Assembly (NCBI GenBank): GCA_019648995.1
Contig: BLXT01003611.1
Location: forward strand, 338,599-402,598
DNA from: Plakobranchus ocellatus
Taxonomy: Eukaryota > Mollusca > Gastropoda > Plakobranchidae
Direction: 5' to 3'
DNA: 64,000 nt
Shown here: in pieces, positions 12,470 through 26,500 of the stretch
Layout of the letters: every line of letters begins with the position of its first letter
Position numbering within the stretch: position 1 is the stretch's first letter
Position numbers and translations under genes: made by a program
Notes under the pieces: generated by a model
Seen by the model: only the letters and a program-made list of their open reading frames with translations
Databases searched by the model: none
What the model was told of the DNA's origin: nothing

Positions 12470-14099
12470 TCTTACACGGGAACAGGGTAGAATCTAGCTG
12501 AGCATATAAGAAGCTTATCATAAAAATGGAAGGTTGAAGCTCTTAGTCCGTTTAAGTCTCAGAAATGAGCAAGAGTCATGTTGTTAACCTCATCATTCAA
12601 CGGCTTTCAAAAGAATCAGAGCGTATCAAACTGTAAACGTGTAACGAGCTGCTACCAATGCTATTATGGAATACATTAGAACAGTAGAAAGTAATATATG
12701 GTTGCTAAGCAATGTTACCAACGGTTCCAGCAAAAGTAGGCCGAGAGAGTGAGAGTGACCTGTCAAATCATCAAACTTTAAACGGAGGATCATACAATTG
12801 TATAGGGTAATAAAGATGAGTGATACGTGAGTGAAGGCATCCAATCCTTGAAGCTCTTCATTTTTCCTTCTCCTTATTAACTCTAAGATAATTATCATAA
12901 AGTGTTTGTCTTAGAATATATAAAGGTGTTATAAATTTAGAATTTAGAAAACCGGTATATTTCTGTTTTGATGAAAGGTGTTTTAGAATCACCAAAGATT
13001 ATAGAAATGGCCACTTCATAATAGCAACTTGCGTTCGCCACATTTGACATTCGGTTGCTTACTTTTTACTTCCGGAGATAAGTAATTTTAGTCATAATCG
13101 TTCAGCGTTTTCTTTGCCCTTAACTTTTTTGTGTTAGTGTCTATTGTACTGATATATTATGTGTTTTTCTTCCAATAATTAATTTTATGATTTTAAGCAT
13201 GCTCTGGTGAACTTTCAAGGCTGAGAAAGTTTAGGAACGCTCAATTTAACAGCGTTGCATAAATATTGATTTCTTAGTTTCTGGACTGCTCTTAGTTAAC
13301 CATTATGAGCAAATGCTTAGTTTGAAATTCCAAGAGAGGATAAAGTGTTTTGTTCAAAGTAGATTCTATTTAAGGTAATTATAACGCGCTATGGAAAAAG
13401 ATAAAGTTAAAAAAAAGTATGCAAAGATAAGAAGATGTCATGATAATTTTGTATGTAAAAACTAATTTGATTGAAGCAAGGTGTGTAATTTTACATCTCT
13501 CTATGTTCTTCTTCAGCCTTTAAAAGCGCAGAATCAAAAAGAAAAAAAATCAATTAAGAAAACATAAGAGCTGAAATTAAAAGCAAAACTAAAGCCGTAG
13601 ATCCTAGATTTTAATTGGTTTTATGCTTCATAGCATTGTTACCTCTATGATCATGACCAATTAAATGTTTTCACAAAAACCTCCTGTGAAAACACAAAGC
13701 TAAATAATATAGCATTACGAAAAGTTGATGGCTGCGTTTATCCTTCAATTTTGACTGTTTCACCAAATTGCTTTAAATAGAGAATTTATGTCAGATATGT
13801 TTTGTTTTGCTTAACAATGTTAAATTAGTCTTTGAATAAAATTTATGGGGCAGAAAAATAAACTACCAACAGACGAGCAGTTGCACTAAAACTGGCCACC
13901 TCACTCATTTGTTGAAAATTATTATAAAATCCGAATGAGGATTAAGAGAGAGGCATAGAACGATGCTGTAGATCTTTATCTACGTTATTTAGTTAGTCAC
14001 CCCGAATGCAAGATGAATTGAGAAATCTCTGTCTGCAGAACTTTCTACTAACATTCAAAAGTATTAAGGTATAGTTCAGGTATTTCAAATCTTGTGTTT
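12470..14099. other. Presumed upstream region of Amt
   Basis: AT-rich with no recognised exon. The promoter and any non-coding first exon of the transporter should lie here or farther left, but no core promoter element can be assigned with confidence. Confidence 0.4.
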
Positions 14100-14129
14100 A
14101 TGATCGTTGCAGATTATGATGAAATTGCA
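14100..14129 (+). promoter_or_regulatory. Possible 5' UTR splice acceptor and overlapping upstream ORF of Amt
   Basis: An AG at 14111-14112 follows a T-rich stretch and could be the acceptor of a 5' UTR exon. If so, the leader would hold ATGs at 14116 and 14119, out of frame with the main start. They open a 13-codon ORF that overlaps the transporter start and stops after it. This is an inference from motif positions; no transcript evidence is available. Confidence 0.3.
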
Positions 14130-14706
14130 ATGGCCTCAGAAAATACAACAGGAATAGATCTAACATCCTCGCCGATAACCTGGGACGATGCAACATGGAT
14201 TTTGACAAGTGCCTTCATCATCTTCACCATGCAATCAGGTAGACTTAATTGATATTAAAAGGAGTTTCAAATCTATGAAACTGTCTTTTGGTAAGCCTTG
14301 TACGAGTGCCAGTTATAAGGGAAAAATTTACGTAAAAAGCGTGTTCAAAGACACAGTGAAATTCAAAATTGTAATAACAGCTCTACGCTTTCATTAACTT
14401 AATTTTACAGTGAAGTAAAACATTGCAAAACTCATAGCAAGATGCAAATTTTTAAGAAACAAAATTACCGTAATCGTTTAGTTTAAAAAATCTATATCCA
14501 TTGGTTCAAGCTAAAACGATGAGGGATTGATAGACAAATTAGGCAGAACGAAAGATGCAAAGGTACGCTGGTCTACAAAGAAATAAAGAGATCAATAGAT
14601 CTAATCCACTCGTCGATAAATGGATGGACGGGCCTTATGATGGGCTGGAATATTTTAGACAAATAGATATTTTAAGTAAATGGGAAAAAATTATATAGAT
14701 CGATAA

Positions 14707-14783
<77 letters not shown>

Positions 14784-14796
14784 CAGATAGATGGAC

Positions 14797-14863
<67 letters not shown>

Positions 14864-17800
14864 CAGATAATATGGAAACACATGAAGATTCAAACGCACC
14901 TGTTATGAATTTCCGATTTCAGGATTTGGTCTCTTGGAAGCAGGCAACGTGTCCGGCAAGAATGAAGTCAACATCATGGTGAAGAACGTTGTTGATGTCG
15001 TGTTTGGTGGCCTCACTTATTGGATGTACGGCTTCGGACTCAGTTTTGGACAGGCTGACGGGACGAACCCCTTCTGTGGTGTTGGGTTCTTCTTTGTTGA
15101 CGTGGACTCCGACAGCATGGGCATTGTGTATTCTACCTTTGTATTTCAGCTCTCGTTTGCCACAACAGGTTTGTGGTAACTCTTGACCTTTGAACTTTGA
15201 TTGGCTTTATCAGTCCAGCAGCTGCAATTAGTACCAGCCTGAAAATCATTGTATCCTGGACATTTTTTTTATTGCTGCTGTTGGCGTTATCCTTGTTTCC
15301 TTAGGTTTTATGTAAAGATTACCTGTAGAATAGAGATTAAGTAGGAAAACTTTAAATATCGTTAACGCCCTGGCTAGTTTTATTTTAATTCCAAAAGTAC
15401 TTTTTTGTTTGCTTACTTACACTAATAAAACAGCTAATTGTTTAGTGGCATGGCATGCAACTTTGAGGATACTCTCCTTCAATAAACTACAAACGGTCTT
15501 TCCCGAAAATAAAACTTAATCACCAGCCCTTCTTCTGATTTCTGTGTATAGCTCAAGTACTTTCATTTTGCTTTCGTGAAATTTTTAACACCTTCTTGGA
15601 CGATTAAAAGCATATTTTGTTATCCTAAATATTACAGATCTCTACTACACCATTCTTTATCTCATCAAACCGTATTATATTCATTTTCCGTTTTCGTTTA
15701 TTTTGTATTGCTGCTTCTGCGCTAATGAACCAGAGCATGAATACAGACAGCAGAGATGAACTAACCAAAACAAAACCTTAGCTAATTATGTCATCAGGTT
15801 TTCTCTATATGATTTAACGAGGCCCTCTGTTGCTTCCGCCTTCTACAAAAAAGTTGTTTTATTTTTTAAAATAAAACTTCAAATTTGAAATGATTACCCT
15901 CCGCAAGGAAGCTATGATTTACAAGTTAGCTCTTGCTCTAATTTTCCTTTTTCCTCTATTAGGTTGTTTTGCCAGATCACTTCTTCTATTTATATGTATT
16001 AAGAGACAAGGCTTACAGAAAAAGCAAAAATCAGGAATCTCTGCCGCTCAATGACTTGCTTTAAATTTCTCCTCTCTGAAAAAAAGCTCATTTTTTTCTC
16101 CAGATAAAGCCAAAATTACAGTGTACACAATAATTATAATTAACCATTTCCGCTCATGAAATCTAAAAAAAAAAATTTACATGTCCTACTTTTTTTTGGA
16201 ATATCAACTATATAATAATGGCTATTTACCGATGTCTTCAAATATCGAGCTTAAAAATCTAGCGGAGTCTAGTATAGTTTTTGCGGAATGTGGCATGTGT
16301 AGCATCCTCTTTGCCTTCTGCTTTTTCAGTTTCTTATTCTTCTACACCTCAAAAGGAAAGATAGAGACAAAAACTTCTTATCGATTTTTAAAAAAGAATC
16401 TTATCTTCACTCTAATAATGATGAGATTAAAGCATTGTTGGCATTTCATTATCATTTAAGTTTTTGATTGGTCTTTTTTCATATGAAGTAATTTCCTCCT
16501 TCAAAAAATATATATTAAGCTATGAATTAAAATCATCATCATCAACAATAATATTAACAACAACAAGAACAAGTCACAACAAAGACAAGAATAAAAACAA
16601 CAACAAACACAATTACAACAGTTTTATTTTGTTCACGTTGTTTTTTCTTTTTGCCTGTTCATTAAATTGTTTGTTAAACTGGTGTTTTTTGTACTGAGTA
16701 ATTAGAGGTTTGAAATGAAATTCATCTCCCTTAAAAAATCCGCTTTTCCTAAAGACCATGGCTATTAGAACTGCAAGCCAATTAGGTATAACCAACAACG
16801 CCGAGATTTTCTTTAGTAAGCAGTCCAAATCGCACAACTTTGTAGGTCTTATCATTATAAGAACTAACTGAACTTAGTCATTAAAAAAAAAAAGGGCGCA
16901 GAGCATTTTTTTTTCATTAAAAAAAGGTTCATCAATGGCTCGGAGTGAAATCGAACAAAACCTGAAAGTTAAATAACCTTTTCATGAATTTCAGTTGACA
17001 AACTAGAAAGGAGTTTACCCTTAGGTAGGCCTAGCTATTGGTTGCTCAACGCACTTGCAATCTGCCCCATACGATCAGCATCCTCAGTCAATCAAATTTA
17101 ATTAACTTTGCTGTCAATGCAGAAGGTTTTATGAAATCATCAATATTTCATTAGGTTTGTTTGGTGTATCTGACTCAAACATAGAGCATTCGACTTTTTA
17201 AATATGAAATTATTGAGTTGGCAAAGAACAGAAACGTGAATTTGGGATTTCATAGTAGTAACTTTTTAATTAAAAACTTGTAGACTATATTTTCAGGAGG
17301 TTCGACTTTAAATCATGCGCACTCTGAATACATTCTTAATCTACCACTGATCTATCTCGGTTGGTCTACAAACTATTATACCTACACTTGCTTGGCACAT
17401 CGACTTTGGTTTTGTCCAATATCTGATTAGCTTAAAATTTTAATTAGTGACATTATTTTACTGGAAAATATCTCTCTTTTATGACTTTTATGAATATTTT
17501 AAAATGTAAGTCAATAATTTTTAAGCAAACCAAACAACAATGGTCGGCAATTTGATGTTGTTTCTTTCTCACAATATGTTTAAGACTACTTTCAATGATC
17601 TTAGCTAATCTGTTTTTACTCATAACACTCCAATCATATTTATCTCTCACTGAAAAGTTTGATAAAGAAAGAACAATCCGACGCTTTAGGAGGTAAATTT
17701 GGTTATCTGTAGATATTTTAGAAGACGTGTAAAAACATTTCCCCCATAAATGTGACTCGGGCCGCTCAAGTTTTGACTGCCCCAAGAGTAAAAACGAGCA

Positions 17801-17943
17801 GTTCATGAAAAATATCACTTGTGCTCACTTGACCTGCTTGTTCATGGTTCTGACAAGTTTGATACCTAATTTCATAATGATGTTGATGATGTTTATGATG
17901 ATGATGAAAACGACGCGATGACGACGATAACGACGACGACGAC

Positions 17944-17974
<31 letters not shown>

Positions 17975-17978
17975 CTAC

Positions 17979-18068
<90 letters not shown>

Positions 18069-18354
18069 CGACTACGATGGTGGTGGTGGTAGTGGTGGTG
18101 ATGATGATGATAATGATGGTTGTTGTGGTGGTGTAGTCAGGTCATAATCGAGATAATGTGATGATGAAGACAACGATGGACGTAATTATGACATTTCTAA
18201 AAAAAACAAAAGCAAAAAAAAAAAAACTAGTTGCTGTATAATCCATTCTACAAACGGGTGAGCCGAATCGCAACATTGTGATCCAGAGGAAAGAAAGGAG
18301 GCGGGAGCGGGGGAAGAGAGAGAGAGAGAGGGAGAGAGATGGGGGAGAGAGAGT

Positions 18355-18417
<63 letters not shown>

Positions 18418-20258
18418 TGTAGCATAGCGCAAATAATTCAAATCCCGCTTTAAACATTTAAATCTAACAGAACCCTAGAATCTAGATCTAAATAACATGC
18501 GCGCCACATGGAATAAAATGAAATGCCGAAGTATTCCCTTATCTATACTAAATTCTATTATATTTGTGTACGTTAAATTTTTTTCCGCAAATATACTGAA
18601 CGATTTAAGTAATGCATTCTTGGTATCTAAAGCTATAATTAAGCCTTGGATCTAGATCTGTAGACCTAATCAGGCCCATCTAGATCTAAATTTAGACAGC
18701 GTCAAACAATGAATCTACAATGAACATAACCAAAATGGTGAATAATGCCTCTTTGTTTACATAGAATACAGCCCAGAATGAAAGCAAAACTATAATTAGG
18801 ACTTTAATATAGATCTTTAATTAGACCTATCTAGATTTAGATCTAATGACGCCTTGATTTGGATATCAAAGCTGGAATCTAGACCTTCGTTTCCAGTGCA
18901 GCCAAGAATGAAAGCCATTGATTCGTGTATCTCTATGACCTCAATGTAAAAATCATTAAGAGGAAATTCATAATTTTAAATGTTAGCAACATTGCTGATA
19001 GTATAGTTCTGAGTTATATTTTGAGGAAACAATTCTAAAAACACAATTTGACTTCTAGACCAAAACTGTGCACCCTTTTACCACAGGTAATTTTTTTACA
19101 TAAAATTTGAAGTCAGTCTTTTCTGTGGTTCATTAGTTTTACGTGACATAAAATTCAAAGTACACAAATATATGTGTCGAAGACGATCTTGAGTGGCGTG
19201 ATGAAGATAATAATAATTCAAGATTTTTTGCTTATAATCATATCTGGTTTCGTGATAAAGGTGATGTTTGCGAATCTTCATTTTCAATTCTTCTTTTTCT
19301 AAACACCCTCTTCTAAAGATTTTACTATCTAAAAATTTCAGTTTATCTATTTTTACTCTCAATATATCTTTGTGGTAACCTCTTAAAGCTACAACGATTG
19401 TGTCTGGGGCGATGGCAGAGAGAACCAAGCTGACAGCTTACATCGTCTTTTCCTTTCTCAACACGATCGTCTACTGTATCCCTGCCCATTGGGCCTGGGC
19501 AACAAATGGCTTTCTCGCCAAGCTTGGCTGCGTGGACTTCGCTGGTTCTGGTATGTAAAACATTAGTATCATTTTTCTCACTGGAAAAATTTCTAGGTAC
19601 TGCCATAGTATATTGCAGAGAATAGAAATTATGTAGAGGCAAGGAATTTAGTATAAAAGGGCTTGGCTTTCTAGGTCGACCGGTGTAACCCTGATGTCTT
19701 TCTCGGACCTACTTTGCATCTACGCTTGAGGATTTATCTGAACCTATTAACATTTTTGTTGCTAGCTTGACTGTCTTCGGGAATTTTAGAGTATACTAAG
19801 TGGTCTCTATTGACATAATCTCTGCAAACTTCATTTTAAAAGCTATTTTATCAGTTTCGCAGAGACTGCAAAGAGTATATGGGTATGTGTTTTCAGAAGA
19901 GTAATGTTAGAGAAAAATGTATATATACAGGACTTAGATAAATGTCAATTATCAAATGAAGATAATGCAAATCACAAAGAAAGGGTCTCATAAATCCGCA
20001 TTGGTTGTGAGGTTATTACTGAAACGAAAAGAAAAAGAGGGATCAAATTTAACACAACCTCAAGATTTTGACAATACCATGCTCCAGTGTAGTTCAGTGC
20101 CACAGTCGTGATTTAACTTCTATTCAAGATGTAGAATCTCAACTGCAGGCTCAGTACAGGCATATATGCAGTTTTTAGAGGCTCTGTAAGCCCTTTTTAT
20201 ATATTTATGATGTTCACATTTAGTATCTAGGTTCTATTATGTGAATCTGGAGAGAGCA

Positions 20259-20306
<48 letters not shown>

Positions 20307-20752
20307 TCTCCCTCTCAGATTATCGGTTTGGTTTGCATGTATTGTAAATGGCGTAACTACAAAATGCAGCTTTGATTCTCACATATAAGCCTTAATATAA
20401 ATTTTTAATCCAGAATTTAGTTTTAGGGAATGAAATTCAACTTCTTACTTGTTTAACTCTGCAGGAGTCGTCCACATGGTTGGCGGTGTGTCTGGGCTAG
20501 TGGCCACTTTGCTGCTGGGTCCTCGGACAAACCGATTTGAGAAAGACGCGCCAAAACCACCCATGGCTAACCCAGCTAACGCTATAGTTGGCATGTTTAT
20601 GCTCTGGTGAGAAGTGACATTAGCATTGTAAGCTTAAGATTACAGAAAGGGAATAGCATAATGAACGAAAAAATAACAAGACTGGTTGAACATGAACAAC
20701 GAGGTAGTCAGTCGTTTGTCAGAAAAGTATCTTAAACATACAATCTATAAAC

Positions 20753-20803
<51 letters not shown>

Positions 20804-21000
20804 TACAAACAGTAAAACTCGTATCCATAGCCGGTCTCTAAACCATGTCCAAGGCACCAATTCGACTCCAATTTCTTGTCAACTTGCGCTTTTCTATAAA
20901 GAAAGATTGCTTATTTATTTATGGTCTCACTGGATTGAATAATATATCTATATATAGTTAATTTAATAGATAGATATTAAATGTTGTATCAAAAATAGGT

Positions 21001-21076
<76 letters not shown>

Positions 21077-21192
21077 TGAAGATAATTCGACAGATATCAA
21101 AATAATGATACATAAAGAATACGTGTCATGTGTTCATATTGTAACACTTTCTTAACTCAAACACACAAACAAGCACGTCTTGTGTATAAAAT

Positions 21193-21243
<51 letters not shown>

Positions 21244-21928
21244 TTTGACAAATTAATTTATTTACTCTTCTTAAGGTCGAAGATATCAAAACACTATCTC
21301 TTGGTCACGGACATGCATGGATAACTCTATTGTAAGTCTGTAAAAGCTTTCCACCAAAATAATGCTTGCCAAAGAATTTATAGGAAATTTTTTTTTTTTT
21401 CTATTTCCTCAAGGTGGGGCTGGTTAGCATTCAACTGTGGTAGCACGTTCGGCATATCGAGGGGAAAATGGAAGCTTGCAGCAAAGTAAGTACACTTTTT
21501 ACAATACTTGTAATTATAGTCGATGGTGGTGGACTTTATTTTTCAGATATCTTACACAAAAAGTAAAATTTTCGCTTGTTCTAAGCTATGGAAAATATAT
21601 ATGAATAATGATATGGAAAATAGGGATACCATTTTATGACAGAATAAACATTACATTTAGTAGAATGAAAAACGATTTCAATGAAAGTGATTTCGTTGGC
21701 AATGGTTATGTTCATAAAGAAGATAGACAGGAGGACTCATAGGAGGGGGAAAAGAGGAGGTGATAAAGGACAAGTAAGAAAAGAAGAATGAGATAGGGAC
21801 TTTGAACAAGTTGATGATCTTCACGGTGATGATGCTGCTGATGTTGTTAACGATAATTATAAAAACATTGATGAAGAGAATACCGACAACGACAACGATG
21901 ACAAAGATTAAGTTGTTGTTGTTGTTAA

Positions 21929-21974
<46 letters not shown>

Positions 21975-23279
21975 GATGGTGATGATAATGATGATGATGA
22001 TGATGATGAGGGCCATCATAGTGCCATGGTGACTGCGACAATGTAACAAGGGTCATTAGTACTGATGATACCCACCAATTTTGTGTCATTCACCAATGTT
22101 TTATCATCATCATCATCATCATTGTTGGGGAGCAGGTCCCTTAAAATATATATAGGGATCAACACTGTCTATCAACGGTTATACGCAACTTCACAACAAC
22201 AACAACTTAACTATATCGACTGCACGAGAAGGTCACACCAAATAAAAAGCAGAGCACCGGGGATAGGCGACAGGAAACTTATATTATAATAATAATGATA
22301 ATATAGAGAAGTAGGGGAAGTCACACAAAGAAGTAGACAGAAAGATACGAGGCGAGCCAAAGGCAAAGGTCCACGCACGCAGGCGCGACGATAGAAAAAT
22401 AATCAGAACCTGCGTTACGAAATCTTATACCGTTAAATAAGTTAGTATATATGCTAATTCACTCACGAGGAACTCTCCTCCAAGATACTACCTCATAGAT
22501 CAATAGACTGATTGATACAACCAATAGATATAAATTAATATATATTTATGTTCACTCGCACAAGCACACGCTTCTAAACTCAATCCATATCCGTTGAACT
22601 TGTAGTAGAATAAGGGTACTCAGATGTCCAAATAAATAAATGTCCAAATCCTCGGTTCCGACACAACCTTGATTCCGCTCAACTGTCCATGACCTACACA
22701 GGGATAAAAGTCCGGGCTCCAGATGTTCACTTAATAGTTCTCCGTCAATTACCAGTCCAACTGGATTCAGGTATTTACGTTCTTAACACTGTCACTGAGA
22801 CTCCATACTCAACCATAACATTGTTAGCTGCCTAATGTCACCATTCAACCACTACTCCACACAGGACGATAGCCCTTACGCGAGGAACAATGAAGGTAAT
22901 ACAATACCGTTCTCAAATTTTGTCATCATTCCAGTTTTACATAAATTCATAGACTTTATACATCAGTCTGCATAGGCACACAGTCTCAGGAAATATCACA
23001 AAACTTAGATCGCCACTTCTCTGCGATCATTCAGCAGGTCCCATGGTAGGGAGATTAAAATATACTATCTGCAGTCAACGAATCCGCCACCAACTGCGCC
23101 AGGATAGTTTCATGACTCCTCAGTAAGAGCGATAAAATAGGAGTGCTCCTCTTGCAGCCAAAATCCCGCCGATCTGCAGTCCCGTCCGGCTTGTGTTGTC
23201 ACGAGGTCTGAACTACCAATCACAACACACACACACCAAACATTCAACTCTACTCAGCTAACATAAAAACATGACTACA

Positions 23280-23360
<81 letters not shown>

Positions 23361-23401
23361 TTCATCATCATCATTATGATCAATTTTATTATTATATTAT
23401 T

Positions 23402-23433
<32 letters not shown>

Positions 23434-23539
23434 NNNNNNNNNNNNNNNNNNNNNNNNNNNNNNNNNNNNNNNNNNNNNNNNNNNNNNNNNNNNNNNNNNN
23501 NNNNNNNNNNNNNNNNNNNNNNNNNNNNNNNNNNNNNNN

Positions 23540-23573
<34 letters not shown>

Positions 23574-26500
23574 TAAGGACAGCTGTGACAACATTGCTTT
23601 CATCAATGTCGGGTGGAATAGCAGCCATTTCGCTCAGGTAGGAGTTTATCACATTATTTTATAGCTACCTTGTAGTTCGTTATGTTGTGGAAATTTTGAA
23701 GTTTTCATTCGACTACACATCCACACTCAGTTCAGGAATATTTACTATTAAAAAGACATTTTAAACCACTAGAAACAAGTGCAGCCATTTTGCCTGATAT
23801 TCATTTAGGCAAGTCTATTCTAGATAATTTTCGGTCGAAAATGAGTATTATAAATATTCAAATTTTATGAAACTAGTTTTCTTTTTATTTTTGAAGTGAG
23901 GTACCCTTTGAGCAAAATACTGTTTCCAACAATTTTTTCGTTCATTAATGTGTCGAAATGAGGAGCTGGTTGAACGATAGTTAGCTAAAACGCCTCTCAA
24001 AATCTATTTAAAAAAAAAAAAACCTCTATCAAATAACACGTTTTTAATCCTGCCATTAACACCGGCAAAGAACAAAGGCATTAGATCCTAATGTGCGACT
24101 TCCTGTACATGTCATATTTTGATTGGAATTTCTTTTTCGAAGTGAAAGTAAGATTTGTTTCATTTTCCAACATATAAATTCACTCACAGAATGCTTTCTT
24201 CAGTCAATGATTTATTTTAATGCTTTACTAGTATGGCTTTTGTGAAACGTTTTTTTTTTCCCAATTCCTCTCTAGCTACATCGTGCATAACAAAAGCTTT
24301 GACATAGGCTATATGGTGAATGGCATTCTGGGATCGCTGGTTGCCGTAACAGGTAGAGTAAACTAAGGTGCTCATTACTTCATCTCAGAAATTCAGGTTT
24401 TGAAGGTTTCTGAAAACCTCAATCTGTTTTTGTATGTCAGCTATACAATATTCGAGTCTTTTTTTCGATTCGAGCTAAATCGAAATTAAAATTTTTTAAA
24501 CCAATAGCTGTTGGGATGAAAAAAAGCCTATAATATGTTGTGATAAAGTACTTTATCTTATGTTAGGTTGGGTTTCATAGCTACATGTTTAAAAAAATAA
24601 TTAAAGAGCTTAAAAGTCGTCAATACAAATTTAAAAATCAGAGGACTCTGTTTCTGGTTGTTTTTTCTCCTCAATTACTTGTAAAAGACTCGATATTTAG
24701 AATATTACAGTAAACATTAAGTCTTGGAGATAGAAGAGGTCATGGGAAAGAATTAGGATCAGATATTTAAAGAACATGCTTTGCCTTTTCTCTCCAGCCT
24801 CTTGTCCAATAATCCACCCGTGGGAATCCCTCATCATTGGTGTTATTGGGGCGTTGATAACCATCGGCTGTGATGCTTTACTCAATCGTCTACACATAGA
24901 CGATCCCGTGGCTGCTGTGGCTGTACATGGCGCGTCTGGCGCTTGGGTACGTTATATAGAGCAGTTTTTTTCCATACCTCAATATAAATTATACCTGTGC
25001 ACATAACCAGTTGTAATAGTACTTACAAACTCATATTAATCGACGTCTAATTTTGGAAAAGAACAAAACGAGTCGAGAAATTTTGAATTTTGAAACATGA
25101 ATGGATGGACATTAAAAGAGCATACAAGTGCAAAACCACCTACACCTTTCATCCACGTCTATAAGTGTAAAACAAAAACAAAAAAATTTTAAAAAACCCC
25201 AAAAAATAAATTATTTATGGCATCAAATAAAATTCGCCTTGATTAAATATCGAAAACAAATATGTTTTGCTATTCACAAATTCGAATGACTTGTTCTTTA
25301 AACGCACAGTTTCTAAATTCTAAGAATATTAAGTGTTGAGAACAGAGCGATGTCATCCTATAATTTGTAATGATGAATGCCATATTAATCTTAGTAGCTA
25401 TTTCAGTGATTTTAGGAAAAGGCTGTCGGGCATAGTTTTACTATAAGTTTTGCTATATTCATGTGTATAAAATATGTTTGCTTTCAACTTCTTTACTATG
25501 GACATGGCAAAAAATTAAATGGCATTTTACACTGAGTCAGAATCAGGCTAAACTTAGCACTTTAAGGCGTCAGGAACGTGAAGGCAAAAACCAATTCGGC
25601 TCAGATTTGTAGGAATTAAGGAGGAGCAATTTCGAAGGAAATATACGTGCACTCGCGCTGTTATTTTCATAAAATAATCCAGTTTGGTTTAGGGAAAAAA
25701 ATGGAAAATAAAGATAAGTGATCACATCTCTATGTCAATCAGTCTACCTCTCTTTGTTAAACTAGTACAAACTTCCAATCTACAAACAGGGCCTGCTAGC
25801 CGTTGGTCTGTTCACGTCTGAAGACCCAGTAGAGAACCTGACGCGAGGAATGAACGGCCTATTCCATGGCGGTGGCTTCTACCTGTTGGGTGTGCAACTT
25901 CTAGCGATCGTCTGCGAGGCGGCCTGGTCAGCGACCACAACTTTCGCACTGCTCTATGTGAGTATCTTTCTGTTGCTGACACACCACTGAAAAGTGACCC
26001 GACTGAGTAAGGTCATTTGACAATAACTTGACATGTTTATTTAGTCATAGAGCAAATAAGACTATGAGTTTAGACTAAAAGAAACCCGATTTTCAATCTG
26101 AACTGCCGCGTTTCATTCAAATGGCAGCTCACAACTCATTTCTCTCAGATGTATAAATTTAAAATAGTCTTAGAATTTGTTTTCTCGGTGTATTATTTAG
26201 GCCCTACTCTAAAAAAAAACCCTTTTTGCAAGATATAAGTACAAATGTTAAAAATTAAAAATTTTCAAATTGTGCTCGTTTATTGACCAGTTGATAGATC
26301 GAACTATTGGTTTGCGCATGTCAGAGGAAGAGGAGCGTCTAGGAGCAGACTTGGTGGAGCATTGCGTGTCGAGAGCCAACACAGATTCTCATCTGGTGTT
26401 CTCAGGCCAACATGCCAACCACAAACCGCCAACCATCAGCAACCTGGTGACATCCCTGAACGGCTGGGCCCAGCCTAGCAGCAAGGAGGTAAGGCGAGGA

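Larger units (their letters stand above)
15169..19388 (+). other. Amt intron 2 (4.2 kb)
   Basis: The largest transporter intron, from donor GTTTGT to an acceptor ending AAAG. It contains triplet and GA microsatellites, an AGATCTAG patch and copy 2 of a dispersed repeat. A 121-codon minus-strand frame (17453-17818) has no recognisable domain. Confidence 0.8.

Noticed and set aside
14100-14102. Alternative start ATG for Amt, 10 codons upstream
   Set aside because: Poor initiation context (T at -3), and a possible splice acceptor lies between it and the better ATG at 14130.
14635-14899. Leu/Ser/Ile/Tyr repeat frames on the minus strand
   Set aside because: Translation of the (GACA)n(GATA)n array.
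17453-17818. 121-codon minus-strand frame inside Amt intron 2
   Set aside because: No recognisable domain, no repeat of the pattern elsewhere, and composition like the surrounding intron.
17918-18136. Poly-Met/Leu/Val frame
   Set aside because: Trinucleotide microsatellite.
19343-19642. 99-codon minus-strand frame
   Set aside because: Antisense shadow of Amt exon 3.
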